From: DATAEK01 sp036258055
GTDB taxonomy: Bacteria > Acidobacteriota > Vicinamibacteria > Vicinamibacterales > 2-12-FULL-66-21
Reading direction: 5' to 3'
Length of the DNA stretch: 5,346 nt
Assembly: GCA_036258055.1 (NCBI GenBank)
Contig: DATAEK010000394.1
Coordinates: 1-5,346, forward strand
Part shown: piece after piece, positions 1-5,346 of the stretch
Numbering within the stretch: position 1 is the first letter of the stretch
Layout: each line of letters starts with the position of its first letter
Program-made: the position numbers and the translations under genes
The notes under the pieces: model-generated
Database searches by the model: none
Told to the model about the DNA's origin: nothing
What the model saw: only the letters and a program-made list of their open reading frames with translations

Positions 1-44
1 CCAAAAGACCCGCATTCGGCAGACAAAAGTATGTCCGTCTGAGA

Positions 45-1556
45 CTACTTTTCCAGGACGAAATTGCCGATGACGGCCATGTCGAGGCCCGTGCCGTAGA
101 AAACGCGGACCGCATCGCGCGGCGTGCACACGATCGGCTCGTGGAAGCCATTGAACGACGTGTTGACCAGGACCGGCAGTCCGCTCGCCTCGCCGAACGT
201 CTTCAACAACCTCCGGAACAGCGCCGGATCGTGATCGACGGTCTGGACCCGGAGCCGTGTCCTCTTCACCGGCATCAGGGGCTGAAACAGGTCCGGGTCC
301 TTCGCTTCGAACTCGAACTCCATGAACGTCGAAGTAGGTGGGCCCTCGAAATAGTCCGGCGCGTCCTCGAGGCACACGGAGACACCGTAGCTCCGGTGCG
401 GCTCGCGCTGCTTGAGGAAGACGTTGAGGTTTTCGAGCGTGTACGGGCTGCGCGGACTAGCGAGTATGCTCCGATTGCCGAGCGCTCGCGCGCCCCATTC
501 CATCCTGCCCTGAAACCATCCCACGAGTTTGCCCTTGAGCAGCGCGGCTGTCGTTCGGCCGATCACGGCGCCGTCGTCGAGGTAATCGTACGGCACCTTG
601 CAGTTGTCGAGGACCCCCTTGATTTCGACGGGATTGTACTCGGGGCCCAGGAAAGGAGAGAGGCTGGCGGTGCGTGGCCGCGCGGCGTCGATGGCGAGCG
701 ACGAGCCAACGGCCACGCCCGCGTTGCCGGGATTGATCGGGACGAACGTCCGCTCGAAGATGCCCGACTGCGCAATGAGCGTCGTGAAGTAGCTGTTGTA
801 GAAAAGGCCGCCGGTGATGCAGAGCTGTGGCGGCCCGCCGTCGGATCGGACTCGCTTCAGAAGATCGATGAGGATCGCACCCAGCCGGCGCTGAATACCA
901 TCGGCAATCTCTGCGCGGCGGAGGAGCGGCTGCTGGTTGCCATTCAATCCCGCCCATTCCGCCACACGGGCTTTGTACTCAGGCCCGACCGCCAGCCGAT
1001 GGCCGTCGAAGCCGATGAGACTTGCCGCGGCCTCGGCGCAGGCTCCGGCACCAAGCCGCGCAAGCGCCTCTATCCGGTATTCCTGACCATCGTCGCCGAA
1101 TCCGAACGCCGCAGCGGTCGCCGAGTAGACCTCCGCGGGACCGGGCCCTTCCCATGCGAAGTTCTCCCTCCGCAACCCCTGTCGATTGCCGTGCCACACG
1201 CTCACGCCATGTTCCGAATGCCGATCGCAAACAACCACGATCGCCTCGTCGAACGGAGAGGAGTACAGTGCCGTGGCCGCGTGTCCGAAGTGATGATCGA
1301 GCCGCGTGAGCGGCAGTTGGCGGGGGATCTCGATCCCCGGCTCGGCGGAGACGTAGGCGGTCACCTCCTCAGGGCGTCGCCTTGCTGCGCGAAGTATGCA
1401 GTCGATCGCTTCCTCCGGCAGGGTACCCGGAACGAGACCCACGCCACGCACGCGAGTCACCCTTTCCTGTTCGCACACCGCCAGCACCCTGCCGTCCATT
1501 GCGATCGCGGTCGCGGCGTTCCGTCGGGCTCCGGCAAGGCCGATTACCGTCGCCAT
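45..1556 (-). CDS. NodU/CmcH/TobZ-family O-carbamoyltransferase
   Basis: The 503-residue cytoplasmic protein starts at an ATG with GAGAG 7 bases upstream, 46 bases after the DUF218 stop, and ends with TAG. The family transfers the carbamoyl group of carbamoyl phosphate, via carbamoyl-AMP, to a hydroxyl of a sugar or antibiotic. Residues 1 to about 325 form the Kae1-like domain: VIGLAGARRNAATAIAMDG start, metal-site LDHHFGHAA (86-94; His88 and His92), Asp111 in CDRHSEHG, CITGGLFYNSYF (246-257) and INPGNAGVAVG (274-284). The C-terminal YrdC-like/NodU domain carries the strong signature GRMEWGARALGNRSIL (350-365) and LPVLVNTSFNGFHEPIVCTP (460-479). It is somewhat shorter than the 550-600 residues usual for NodU or TobZ. 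Several consensus positions differ: DGxGE is replaced by CDRHSEHG, the GDAG Asp is Asn278, and the Pro of GPRALG is Ala356. The framework looks intact, so a distinct subfamily is more likely than a decayed gene. The acceptor is unknown; an exopolysaccharide sugar is plausible from context. Confidence 0.93.
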   Translation of the reverse strand: MATVIGLAGARRNAATAIAMDGRVLAVCEQERVTRVRGVGLVPGTLPEEAIDCILRAARRRPEEVTAYVSAEPGIEIPRQLPLTRLDHHFGHAATALYSSPFDEAIVVVCDRHSEHGVSVWHGNRQGLRRENFAWEGPGPAEVYSATAAAFGFGDDGQEYRIEALARLGAGACAEAAASLIGFDGHRLAVGPEYKARVAEWAGLNGNQQPLLRRAEIADGIQRRLGAILIDLLKRVRSDGGPPQLCITGGLFYNSYFTTLIAQSGIFERTFVPINPGNAGVAVGSSLAIDAARPRTASLSPFLGPEYNPVEIKGVLDNCKVPYDYLDDGAVIGRTTAALLKGKLVGWFQGRMEWGARALGNRSILASPRSPYTLENLNVFLKQREPHRSYGVSVCLEDAPDYFEGPPTSTFMEFEFEAKDPDLFQPLMPVKRTRLRVQTVDHDPALFRRLLKTFGEASGLPVLVNTSFNGFHEPIVCTPRDAVRVFYGTGLDMAVIGNFVLEK

Positions 1557-1563
1557 GGGTCGT

Positions 1564-1568
1564 CTCTC
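1564..1568 (-). promoter_or_regulatory. Probable ribosome binding site of the carbamoyltransferase
   Basis: Minus-strand GAGAG is followed by 7 bases and the ATG at 1556, within the 46-base gap between the DUF218 gene and the carbamoyltransferase. No promoter-like or terminator-like sequence is evident in that gap, which fits read-through transcription. Confidence 0.5.
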
Positions 1569-1602
1569 GGGCGAGCTCGAACAGGCATTTGCAGAAGGGC
1601 GG

Positions 1603-2382
1603 TCATACCGCCACGCTCTGATTCATCGCGAGTGCTCGAAACGTGACTCGGCGTAGCGGGGCGCGCTCGGCATCGAGCCTTGTCAGTTGCCGCCACGCAA
1701 CGTCGTTGATTCGGATCGGGACGCCATGTCGAACGCGATACCAGAATACCGCCGACCATTCGTACGTCACATACCAGCGGTCGTACGGACGGGTCCACCA
1801 TCTGGACGGCCGCGCGTACGTTTGCTGATCTGCCGGCATGACCCCCACCACTGCGCCGTTGCCTTCGAGTGCCGCTCTGAAGGTCGCGAGAGCGCGATGC
1901 GTGTGATACGTCGAGGTGACGATCAACAGGCTTCGGAATCCGGTTCGGCGCATGTAATCGCGAACGGCCAGCGCTTCGCCATAGGTGCTGCTCTGCGTGA
2001 TCGGGACAATCGCAATCCGATCGCGCCTGACGCCGTAGGTCATCAGCGTCTGCAGCCGGTTGCTGCAGTCGTGGCAGTTGTTCCGTGAGGCATACGGCGG
2101 CAGGGTCAGTATGACCCTGCTCTTCGGGAACTGGCACGCCAGTCGAGCGGTCACGGGCAGGCGCTCCCACTCGTGGCTTGCCAGCGAGACGATGGCGTCA
2201 GGCGCGGCGACGGGCACGTTGACGACGAGCACGGTGCCCGCGTGCAGGAGACCGAACGTCGCGGCGGAACCGAGTGTGAGCGCGGCCAGACCAGCAGCCA
2301 GCCGCGAGTGCCCGCGGGGTCTGGGTAAGACGCCTCGAGAAGCGGGTTCGTTCTGCGCCATCATGCCATCGCGGCGCGGCAT
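1603..2382 (-). CDS. DUF218 / YdcF-SanA-ElyC-like membrane-anchored protein
   Basis: The product is 259 residues, starting at an ATG 25 bases after the EpsI-like stop. ATGs at 2364 and 2361 are alternatives (253 or 252 residues), and a TTG at 2484 would overlap the upstream gene by 77 bases. None has a strong Shine-Dalgarno, so the start is uncertain. A single membrane segment spans about residues 28-55. The DUF218 fold follows: PDAIVSLA (61-68) as the first strand, SSTYGEALAVRDYM (131-144) matching the family's S-x-x-T-x-E-x-A stretch, SLLIVTSTYHTHRALATF (151-168) matching the conserved T-S-x-x-H-x-x-R-A strand and helix, and YEWSAVFWYRVRHG (207-220) at the end. Known members act in envelope biogenesis (SanA, ElyC). 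The usual strand-end SGG loop is absent and is replaced by TLPPYASRNNCHDCSNRL, with Cys103 and Cys106. A role in carrier-lipid or polysaccharide metabolism is inferred from context only. Confidence 0.85.
   Translation of the reverse strand: MPRRDGMMAQNEPASRGVLPRPRGHSRLAAGLAALTLGSAATFGLLHAGTVLVVNVPVAAPDAIVSLASHEWERLPVTARLACQFPKSRVILTLPPYASRNNCHDCSNRLQTLMTYGVRRDRIAIVPITQSSTYGEALAVRDYMRRTGFRSLLIVTSTYHTHRALATFRAALEGNGAVVGVMPADQQTYARPSRWWTRPYDRWYVTYEWSAVFWYRVRHGVPIRINDVAWRQLTRLDAERAPLRRVTFRALAMNQSVAV
2050..2068. repeat. 7-bp inverted repeat with 5-base loop inside the DUF218 gene
   Basis: CTGCAGC and GCTGCAG flank CGGTT. The repeat sits 31 bases from the 9-bp hairpin, over the codons just after the CxxC motif (CSNRLQ). 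A 7-bp repeat alone is weak, and it is listed mainly because of its closeness to the other one. Confidence 0.35.
2100..2120. repeat. Perfect 9-bp inverted repeat with 3-base loop inside the DUF218 gene
   Basis: GCAGGGTCA and TGACCCTGC flank the spacer GTA. All nine base pairs are perfect. The repeat lies within codons for about residues 88-95 (RVILTLPP) of the DUF218 protein. There is no T-run, so it is not an intrinsic terminator. It may be chance coding sequence, an mRNA hairpin or a protein-binding site. Confidence 0.5.
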
Positions 2383-2407
2383 CGTGCCCGCGACTGATCT
2401 GCCGCGA

Positions 2408-3034
2408 TCATCGAGTCGCAGGGCGCTGAGACTCGAAGTTCGAGATCGCGGCCAGCAGGAGACGGGCAGCGTCGGAGCGCTCAATCGAGTTGCTGACGCC
2501 GCGGCCCATGTCGCGTACGAAAAACAGCGTCATCGGCTTGCGGCTGCTGAAGAGCAGTTCGAGCGAGTTCTCGAGCTGAAAACGGATTGGGTTCTCGACG
2601 AACTGTCCGTCGTACAGGAGTGCGTACATCGAAGCCCGCGTCGAATCGGTCTCGTGCCGCAGGACGTGCACCGGGACATCCGGGCGAGCCGGAAAGCGCA
2701 CGACCGTGGCCGGCCGATAACTGTCGCCGTAAGCCACCGCGAGCTCCGGATGGTGATAGAGGCGCTTGGCGTCGAAAGAGCGCCCGACAAACAGCGTCAG
2801 GTCGTGGCGAGTGCCGTAACTGCGTTCGATCCAGTCTACGGCGCCGAACTGCACCATGCCCCATTGGGGGCGACGGTTCGTCGCTGTGCCAATCTCGTCC
2901 TCCAGCCGCGCCGGAATCGCGGTCGTCCTGAAGTCGTCGCTTGCCAGTCGCCCGACGTAGCTGTGAATGACCGTCGGGACGAGCGCCAGCGCGACGAGCA
3001 CGATGACGGCGGGAGCAAAGCGGGTGGAGATCAC
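2408..3034 (-). CDS. EpsI-like (DUF3485-type) exosortase-associated protein, divergent
   Basis: This 208-residue protein begins at a GTG whose GTGA overlaps the exosortase TGA, a typical translational-coupling arrangement. AAAGG lies 7 bases upstream of the GTG (3042-3046). The frame is open further upstream, but that part is antiphase sequence inside the exosortase gene and is not protein-like. Residues 6-25 (FAPAVIVLVALALVPTVIHS) form one N-terminal membrane segment or uncleaved signal; the rest is soluble and probably periplasmic. EpsI proteins are small membrane-anchored partners of exosortases, often fused to XrtA, with an aromatic-rich strand and an HSPxxC-GxGW-like motif. Here WIERSYGTRHDLTLFVG (68-84) and YHHPELAVAYGDSY (93-106) sit where those motifs would be, but the usual Cys is replaced by Ala. 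The C-terminal half has MTLFFVRDMGRG (168-179) and a helical end, RLLLAAISNF. The EpsI assignment rests on position, topology and this partial motif; a different exosortase-associated family is possible. Confidence 0.7.
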   Translation of the reverse strand: MISTRFAPAVIVLVALALVPTVIHSYVGRLASDDFRTTAIPARLEDEIGTATNRRPQWGMVQFGAVDWIERSYGTRHDLTLFVGRSFDAKRLYHHPELAVAYGDSYRPATVVRFPARPDVPVHVLRHETDSTRASMYALLYDGQFVENPIRFQLENSLELLFSSRKPMTLFFVRDMGRGVSNSIERSDAARLLLAAISNFESQRPATR

Positions 3035-3924
3035 GCCGCCGCCTTTGCGGGCTTCGATCCGCCGAGCCAGAAGACGATCGGGAGCGACAGGGCAAAGGTC
3101 ATCATGCCGGAGAGAGGGTGCAGTGGCGTTTCGAGGATCCCTTGTCCGCGCCAGGCGACGAGCGCCACGAGGAGGACGACGCGCAGGACGTTGGACGCGA
3201 CGGCGATCGGCGGCGCGGCCAGGAGAACCAGCGCGCGGCGCCATCGGCCCGACGCGGTGTATGCCGTGAGAAAGGCCACCGCCATCGCCGCGTACAACGT
3301 CGAAAAGCCGCTGCAGGCGTCGGCTACTTCGAGCGCGCCATGCACAGTGTGGAGGGTGGTGCCCTCTGTGTAGACCGAGATGCCGAGCAGTGGCAGCACG
3401 ACCGTGGCCACGGCAACCGTGACCTTCCTGAGGACGAGGTGAATCGTTTCTGTGAGGCCCAGCGGAATCGGCAGCGCGAACAGTGAGAAGAGAAGGGGGA
3501 ACAGAATCAGCCGTGTTCGCGGGACGCCCAGAAAGAGAAGTGACAGCCCCGGGAGCATCAACACGAACGCAACGGCCGACAGGAGTTGCGTGTGAATGCC
3601 GGCGTCGAGCGCGTGCAGCGCGAGTGCTGGAATGACGAGCGCAAACCCCCAGGCACTGCTCGACCGAGGGAGATCGGGCCGCGCTTTCAACTCCTGCCAC
3701 GAGAGCCAGGCGACCAGAGGCAGGATGAACAGGCCATGAGCGTTGTGCCAGACGCTCATGGTCCACCGGTCGATCAGCCAGCGCACCGTCGGCGCGAAAA
3801 GCACCGCGAGCTCGATGCCGACAAGCAGCAGCAGCCACGTCCGCCAGCGATCCGTTCCCGCCGTGTCAGGGGATTCGACCGGTGCGCCCTCGGGTGCAGG
3901 GATGACCTCGGCGCTCACCGGCAT
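3031..3924 (-). CDS. xrt: Exosortase (exosortase/archaeosortase family transpeptidase)
   Basis: This 297-residue integral membrane protein has about eight hydrophobic segments after a soluble N-terminus of roughly 25 residues. Exosortases are inner-membrane cysteine transpeptidases that recognise PEP-CTERM-like C-terminal tags on exported proteins. The catalytic signature is complete: Cys204 in EVADACSGFSTL, Arg248 in ASNVLRVV and His269 in LHPLSGMM. The N-terminal HNAHGLFILPL (60-70) matches the conserved xHG segment of the family. The length is that of a single-domain exosortase; it ends in KPAKAAA with no fused EpsI domain, and an EpsI-like protein is the next gene. The ATG at 3924 was chosen because a GGAG lies 8 bases upstream. 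The alternative ATG at 3945 adds 7 residues and overlaps the TPR stop as ATGA, but its only AAGGG directly abuts the start codon. The subclass (XrtA, XrtJ or other) cannot be settled by eye. Confidence 0.95.
   Translation of the reverse strand: MPVSAEVIPAPEGAPVESPDTAGTDRWRTWLLLLVGIELAVLFAPTVRWLIDRWTMSVWHNAHGLFILPLVAWLSWQELKARPDLPRSSSAWGFALVIPALALHALDAGIHTQLLSAVAFVLMLPGLSLLFLGVPRTRLILFPLLFSLFALPIPLGLTETIHLVLRKVTVAVATVVLPLLGISVYTEGTTLHTVHGALEVADACSGFSTLYAAMAVAFLTAYTASGRWRRALVLLAAPPIAVASNVLRVVLLVALVAWRGQGILETPLHPLSGMMTFALSLPIVFWLGGSKPAKAAA
3042..3046 (-). promoter_or_regulatory. Probable ribosome binding site for the EpsI-like gene
   Basis: Minus-strand AAAGG is followed by 7 bases and the GTG at 3034. 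It lies inside the last codons of the exosortase gene and supports the GTG start in the GTGA overlap. Confidence 0.45.
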
Positions 3925-3932
3925 GTCTGTAG

Positions 3933-3936
3933 CTCC
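3933..3936 (-). promoter_or_regulatory. Ribosome binding site deciding the exosortase start
   Basis: On the minus strand GGAG is followed by 8 bases and then the ATG at 3924. This is standard Shine-Dalgarno spacing and favours 3924 over the overlapping ATG at 3945. Confidence 0.6.
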
Positions 3937-3941
3937 ATCCG

Positions 3942-5346
3942 TCATCCCTTGAGGGACGCGAGCTTCTGCTTGGCATCCGCGGCGCCCTCGAACGACGGGT
4001 TGAGACGCAGCGACTGCTCGAGTGACGCGCGTGCCTTGGCCGTCTCGCCAGCGAGTGCGTACGCCAGGCCGAGATGGTAGTGGAACATCGGGTTGTTCGG
4101 GCTCTTCAGCACGCACTTCTCGAATTGCGGGACGGCCAGTGCCGGCAGCTGCTTCTTGTAGTACACCCAGCCGACCGTATCAGTGACGGCGGGTTCCTCG
4201 GGCAGCTTCTCTGCGGCAACCTGCGCGAGCTTCAGCGCCTCGTCGAGGTTCTGATTGCGATCGGCGTAGATGTTCGCCAGGTTGTTCGCCGCCACGGCGG
4301 CCGATGGGTCGATCTGGAGGGCCTTCTCATACGCCTTGGCGGCCTCGTCGACTTTGCTCTGGCTGTGCAGCAGCATGCCGACGACGGTCTGGGCGCCGAC
4401 CGAGCGTGGATTGACGGCGAGGAGCGCCTCGAACTCCCGCTGCGCCTCGTCCAGCCTGCGTTGGTCGATGTAGTTCCGACCCAGGAGCTCATATGCGCCG
4501 AGGTTTGACGGCTCCAGCTCGATCACGCGCCGGAGGTGTTGCTCTGCGGCGCCGCGATCTCCGGCCTGCAGGTCAGCGCGTGCCGAGAGCATCAGGAGCC
4601 CGATGTTCTTGGGATCCTGCGAGAGTTGTGTGGCGATCCGATCGCGCGCCTTCCCGAGCTGACCGCCTCTCGCGTCGAGCACGGAGAGTCCCGTCAGCGC
4701 ATCGAGCTGCTTCGGATCGAGCTTGAGGGCGCGCTCGTATTCGCGCCGTGCGCCGGCCTGATCGCCCTTGATCAGCAGCAGCGCGCCGTTGAGTGCCGCC
4801 ACCTGCGCGTTGTTCGGCATGCTGATCAGAAGCGTCGACAGCTCGGCGCGAGCGCGATCGGTCTCGTTCCGCATCATGAGGCCCCGCACCAGGAGCAGAC
4901 GTGCGCTGGCGTTCCGAGGCTGTGAGGCGAGCGCATCCTGAGCAAACTGCACGCCGGCGTCCGTGCTGCCCGTCGCCAGATTGAGTCCGGCGAGCGCGGT
5001 CTGCGCTGCGCCGGCTCTCGGATTGAGCTTCAAGACCTCGGTGAACTCAGCCTTCGCCTCGTCGGTCTGCCCGAGCGTGCCTTTCACGCTTCCGAGCAGG
5101 AAATGCGCTTCGGCAGATCCCGGCTCCGCTTTGACAGCGGCTTCCGCCGGCGCGAGCGCATCCTTGCCCCGCTTCTCCGCAAGCAGCCATCGCGCCTTGG
5201 TCGTAAGCGCGTTCACGTTCGCCGGGGCTTTCGCGAGCACGGTGTCGAGCCGCTTGTAGCCCGAGGTGTGATCGCCGGTTGCGTACTCCAGGCGTCCGAG
5301 CCTGACGCCCGCGTCAGCGGCGGTCTTGTCCGTCGCCGCCAGGCGC
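3942..5346 (-). CDS. TPR-repeat protein, exosortase/EPS-locus type (5' end cut by window)
   Basis: The frame stays open to the window edge, so the N-terminus is missing; 467 residues and a TGA stop are visible. A GTG at 5240 could be taken for a start, but coding continues upstream with clear TPR sequence (GVRLGRLEYATGDHTSGY), so it is internal. From visible residue 11 to 453 the protein is about 13 tandem tetratricopeptide repeats of 34 residues in unbroken phase, with one 35-residue unit near 351-385. Each has the usual G/A-x-x-Y/L, D-x-A and P-x-N/S positions, as in DPKQLDALTGL and HYHLGLAYALAGETAKA. A short charged tail ends in KLASLKG. No membrane segment or enzymatic motif is visible in this part. 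TPR arrays scaffold protein-protein contacts. Large TPR lipoproteins (PrsT type) accompany XrtA/PEP-CTERM systems, and the exosortase immediately downstream supports that role here. Without the N-terminus, a lipobox or signal peptide cannot be checked, so PrsT identity is a suggestion only. Confidence 0.9.
   Translation of the reverse strand, partial: RLAATDKTAADAGVRLGRLEYATGDHTSGYKRLDTVLAKAPANVNALTTKARWLLAEKRGKDALAPAEAAVKAEPGSAEAHFLLGSVKGTLGQTDEAKAEFTEVLKLNPRAGAAQTALAGLNLATGSTDAGVQFAQDALASQPRNASARLLLVRGLMMRNETDRARAELSTLLISMPNNAQVAALNGALLLIKGDQAGARREYERALKLDPKQLDALTGLSVLDARGGQLGKARDRIATQLSQDPKNIGLLMLSARADLQAGDRGAAEQHLRRVIELEPSNLGAYELLGRNYIDQRRLDEAQREFEALLAVNPRSVGAQTVVGMLLHSQSKVDEAAKAYEKALQIDPSAAVAANNLANIYADRNQNLDEALKLAQVAAEKLPEEPAVTDTVGWVYYKKQLPALAVPQFEKCVLKSPNNPMFHYHLGLAYALAGETAKARASLEQSLRLNPSFEGAADAKQKLASLKG

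Noticed and set aside
20..41. Possible stem (CAGAC...GTCTG) after the carbamoyltransferase stop, as a terminator
   Set aside because: There are only five base pairs around a 12-base loop and no following T-run on the minus strand, so it is not convincing. The region ends at the window edge.
141..1646. A 501-codon open frame on the plus strand opposite the carbamoyltransferase
   Set aside because: It is rich in Arg, Glu and His with no domain-like pattern, and it mirrors the codon bias of the minus-strand gene, whose family motifs are clear. GC-rich genes commonly give long antisense frames.
2132..2138. TGGCACG on the plus strand, resembling the -24 half of a sigma-54 promoter
   Set aside because: The matching TTGC half is absent at the required spacing (TCGA is found), and it points against all genes from within a coding region.
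2383..2484. TTG start at 2484 for the DUF218 protein
   Set aside because: It would overlap the EpsI-like gene by 77 bases and adds Ser/Arg-rich residues not expected in the family. The ATG at 2382 lies just after the preceding stop.
2060..3373. A 437-codon open frame on the plus strand across three minus-strand genes
   Set aside because: It spans gene boundaries, has low-complexity Arg-rich composition and begins inside the DUF218 gene. It is a shadow of real genes.
3035..3838. Upstream extension of the EpsI-like frame to 3838
   Set aside because: It would overlap almost the whole exosortase gene and translates to Arg/Ala/His-rich sequence without structure. The GTG at 3034 gives a clean membrane-anchored N-terminus.

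Overview
This is a GC-rich bacterial window carrying one compact gene cluster. All five genes lie on the minus strand, so transcription runs from high to low coordinates. No RNA gene, mobile element, CRISPR array or promoter was found, and no stretch longer than 50 bases lacks a gene. The exosortase points to a diderm, exopolysaccharide-forming bacterium. GC content and gene style would fit a soil Acidobacteriota or a proteobacterium, but that placement is a guess from general knowledge.

Layout in transcription order. (1) 5346-3942: the C-terminal 467 residues of a long TPR protein whose start lies beyond the window. It has about 13 in-phase repeats and resembles the TPR proteins of PEP-CTERM/exosortase loci. 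(2) 3924-3031 (or from 3945): a multi-pass exosortase with the complete Cys/Arg/His catalytic triad. (3) 3034-2408: a small membrane-anchored protein that looks like a divergent, stand-alone EpsI/DUF3485 partner, joined to the exosortase by a GTGA stop/start overlap. (4) 2382-1603: a membrane-anchored DUF218 (YdcF/SanA/ElyC-like) protein with an unusual CxxC insert. (5) 1556-45: a NodU/CmcH/TobZ-type O-carbamoyltransferase with some non-standard residues at motif positions.

The spacing (4-base overlap, then gaps of 17, 25 and 46 bases) indicates one polycistronic operon with a promoter upstream of the window. A reasonable model is an exosortase/exopolysaccharide module. The exosortase and its EpsI-like partner would process C-terminally tagged surface proteins, the TPR protein would scaffold polymer export, the DUF218 protein would act at the membrane on envelope or lipid-carrier metabolism, and the carbamoyltransferase would decorate a sugar or other small-molecule hydroxyl. 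The first two roles rest on family knowledge. The joint role of the last two genes is inference. No sortase substrate is encoded in the window.

The main points for a second look are the pairing of a carbamoyltransferase and a DUF218 protein with a split exosortase/EpsI pair, the altered motif residues in the carbamoyltransferase, the EpsI-like protein and the DUF218 protein, and two close hairpins inside the DUF218 gene.
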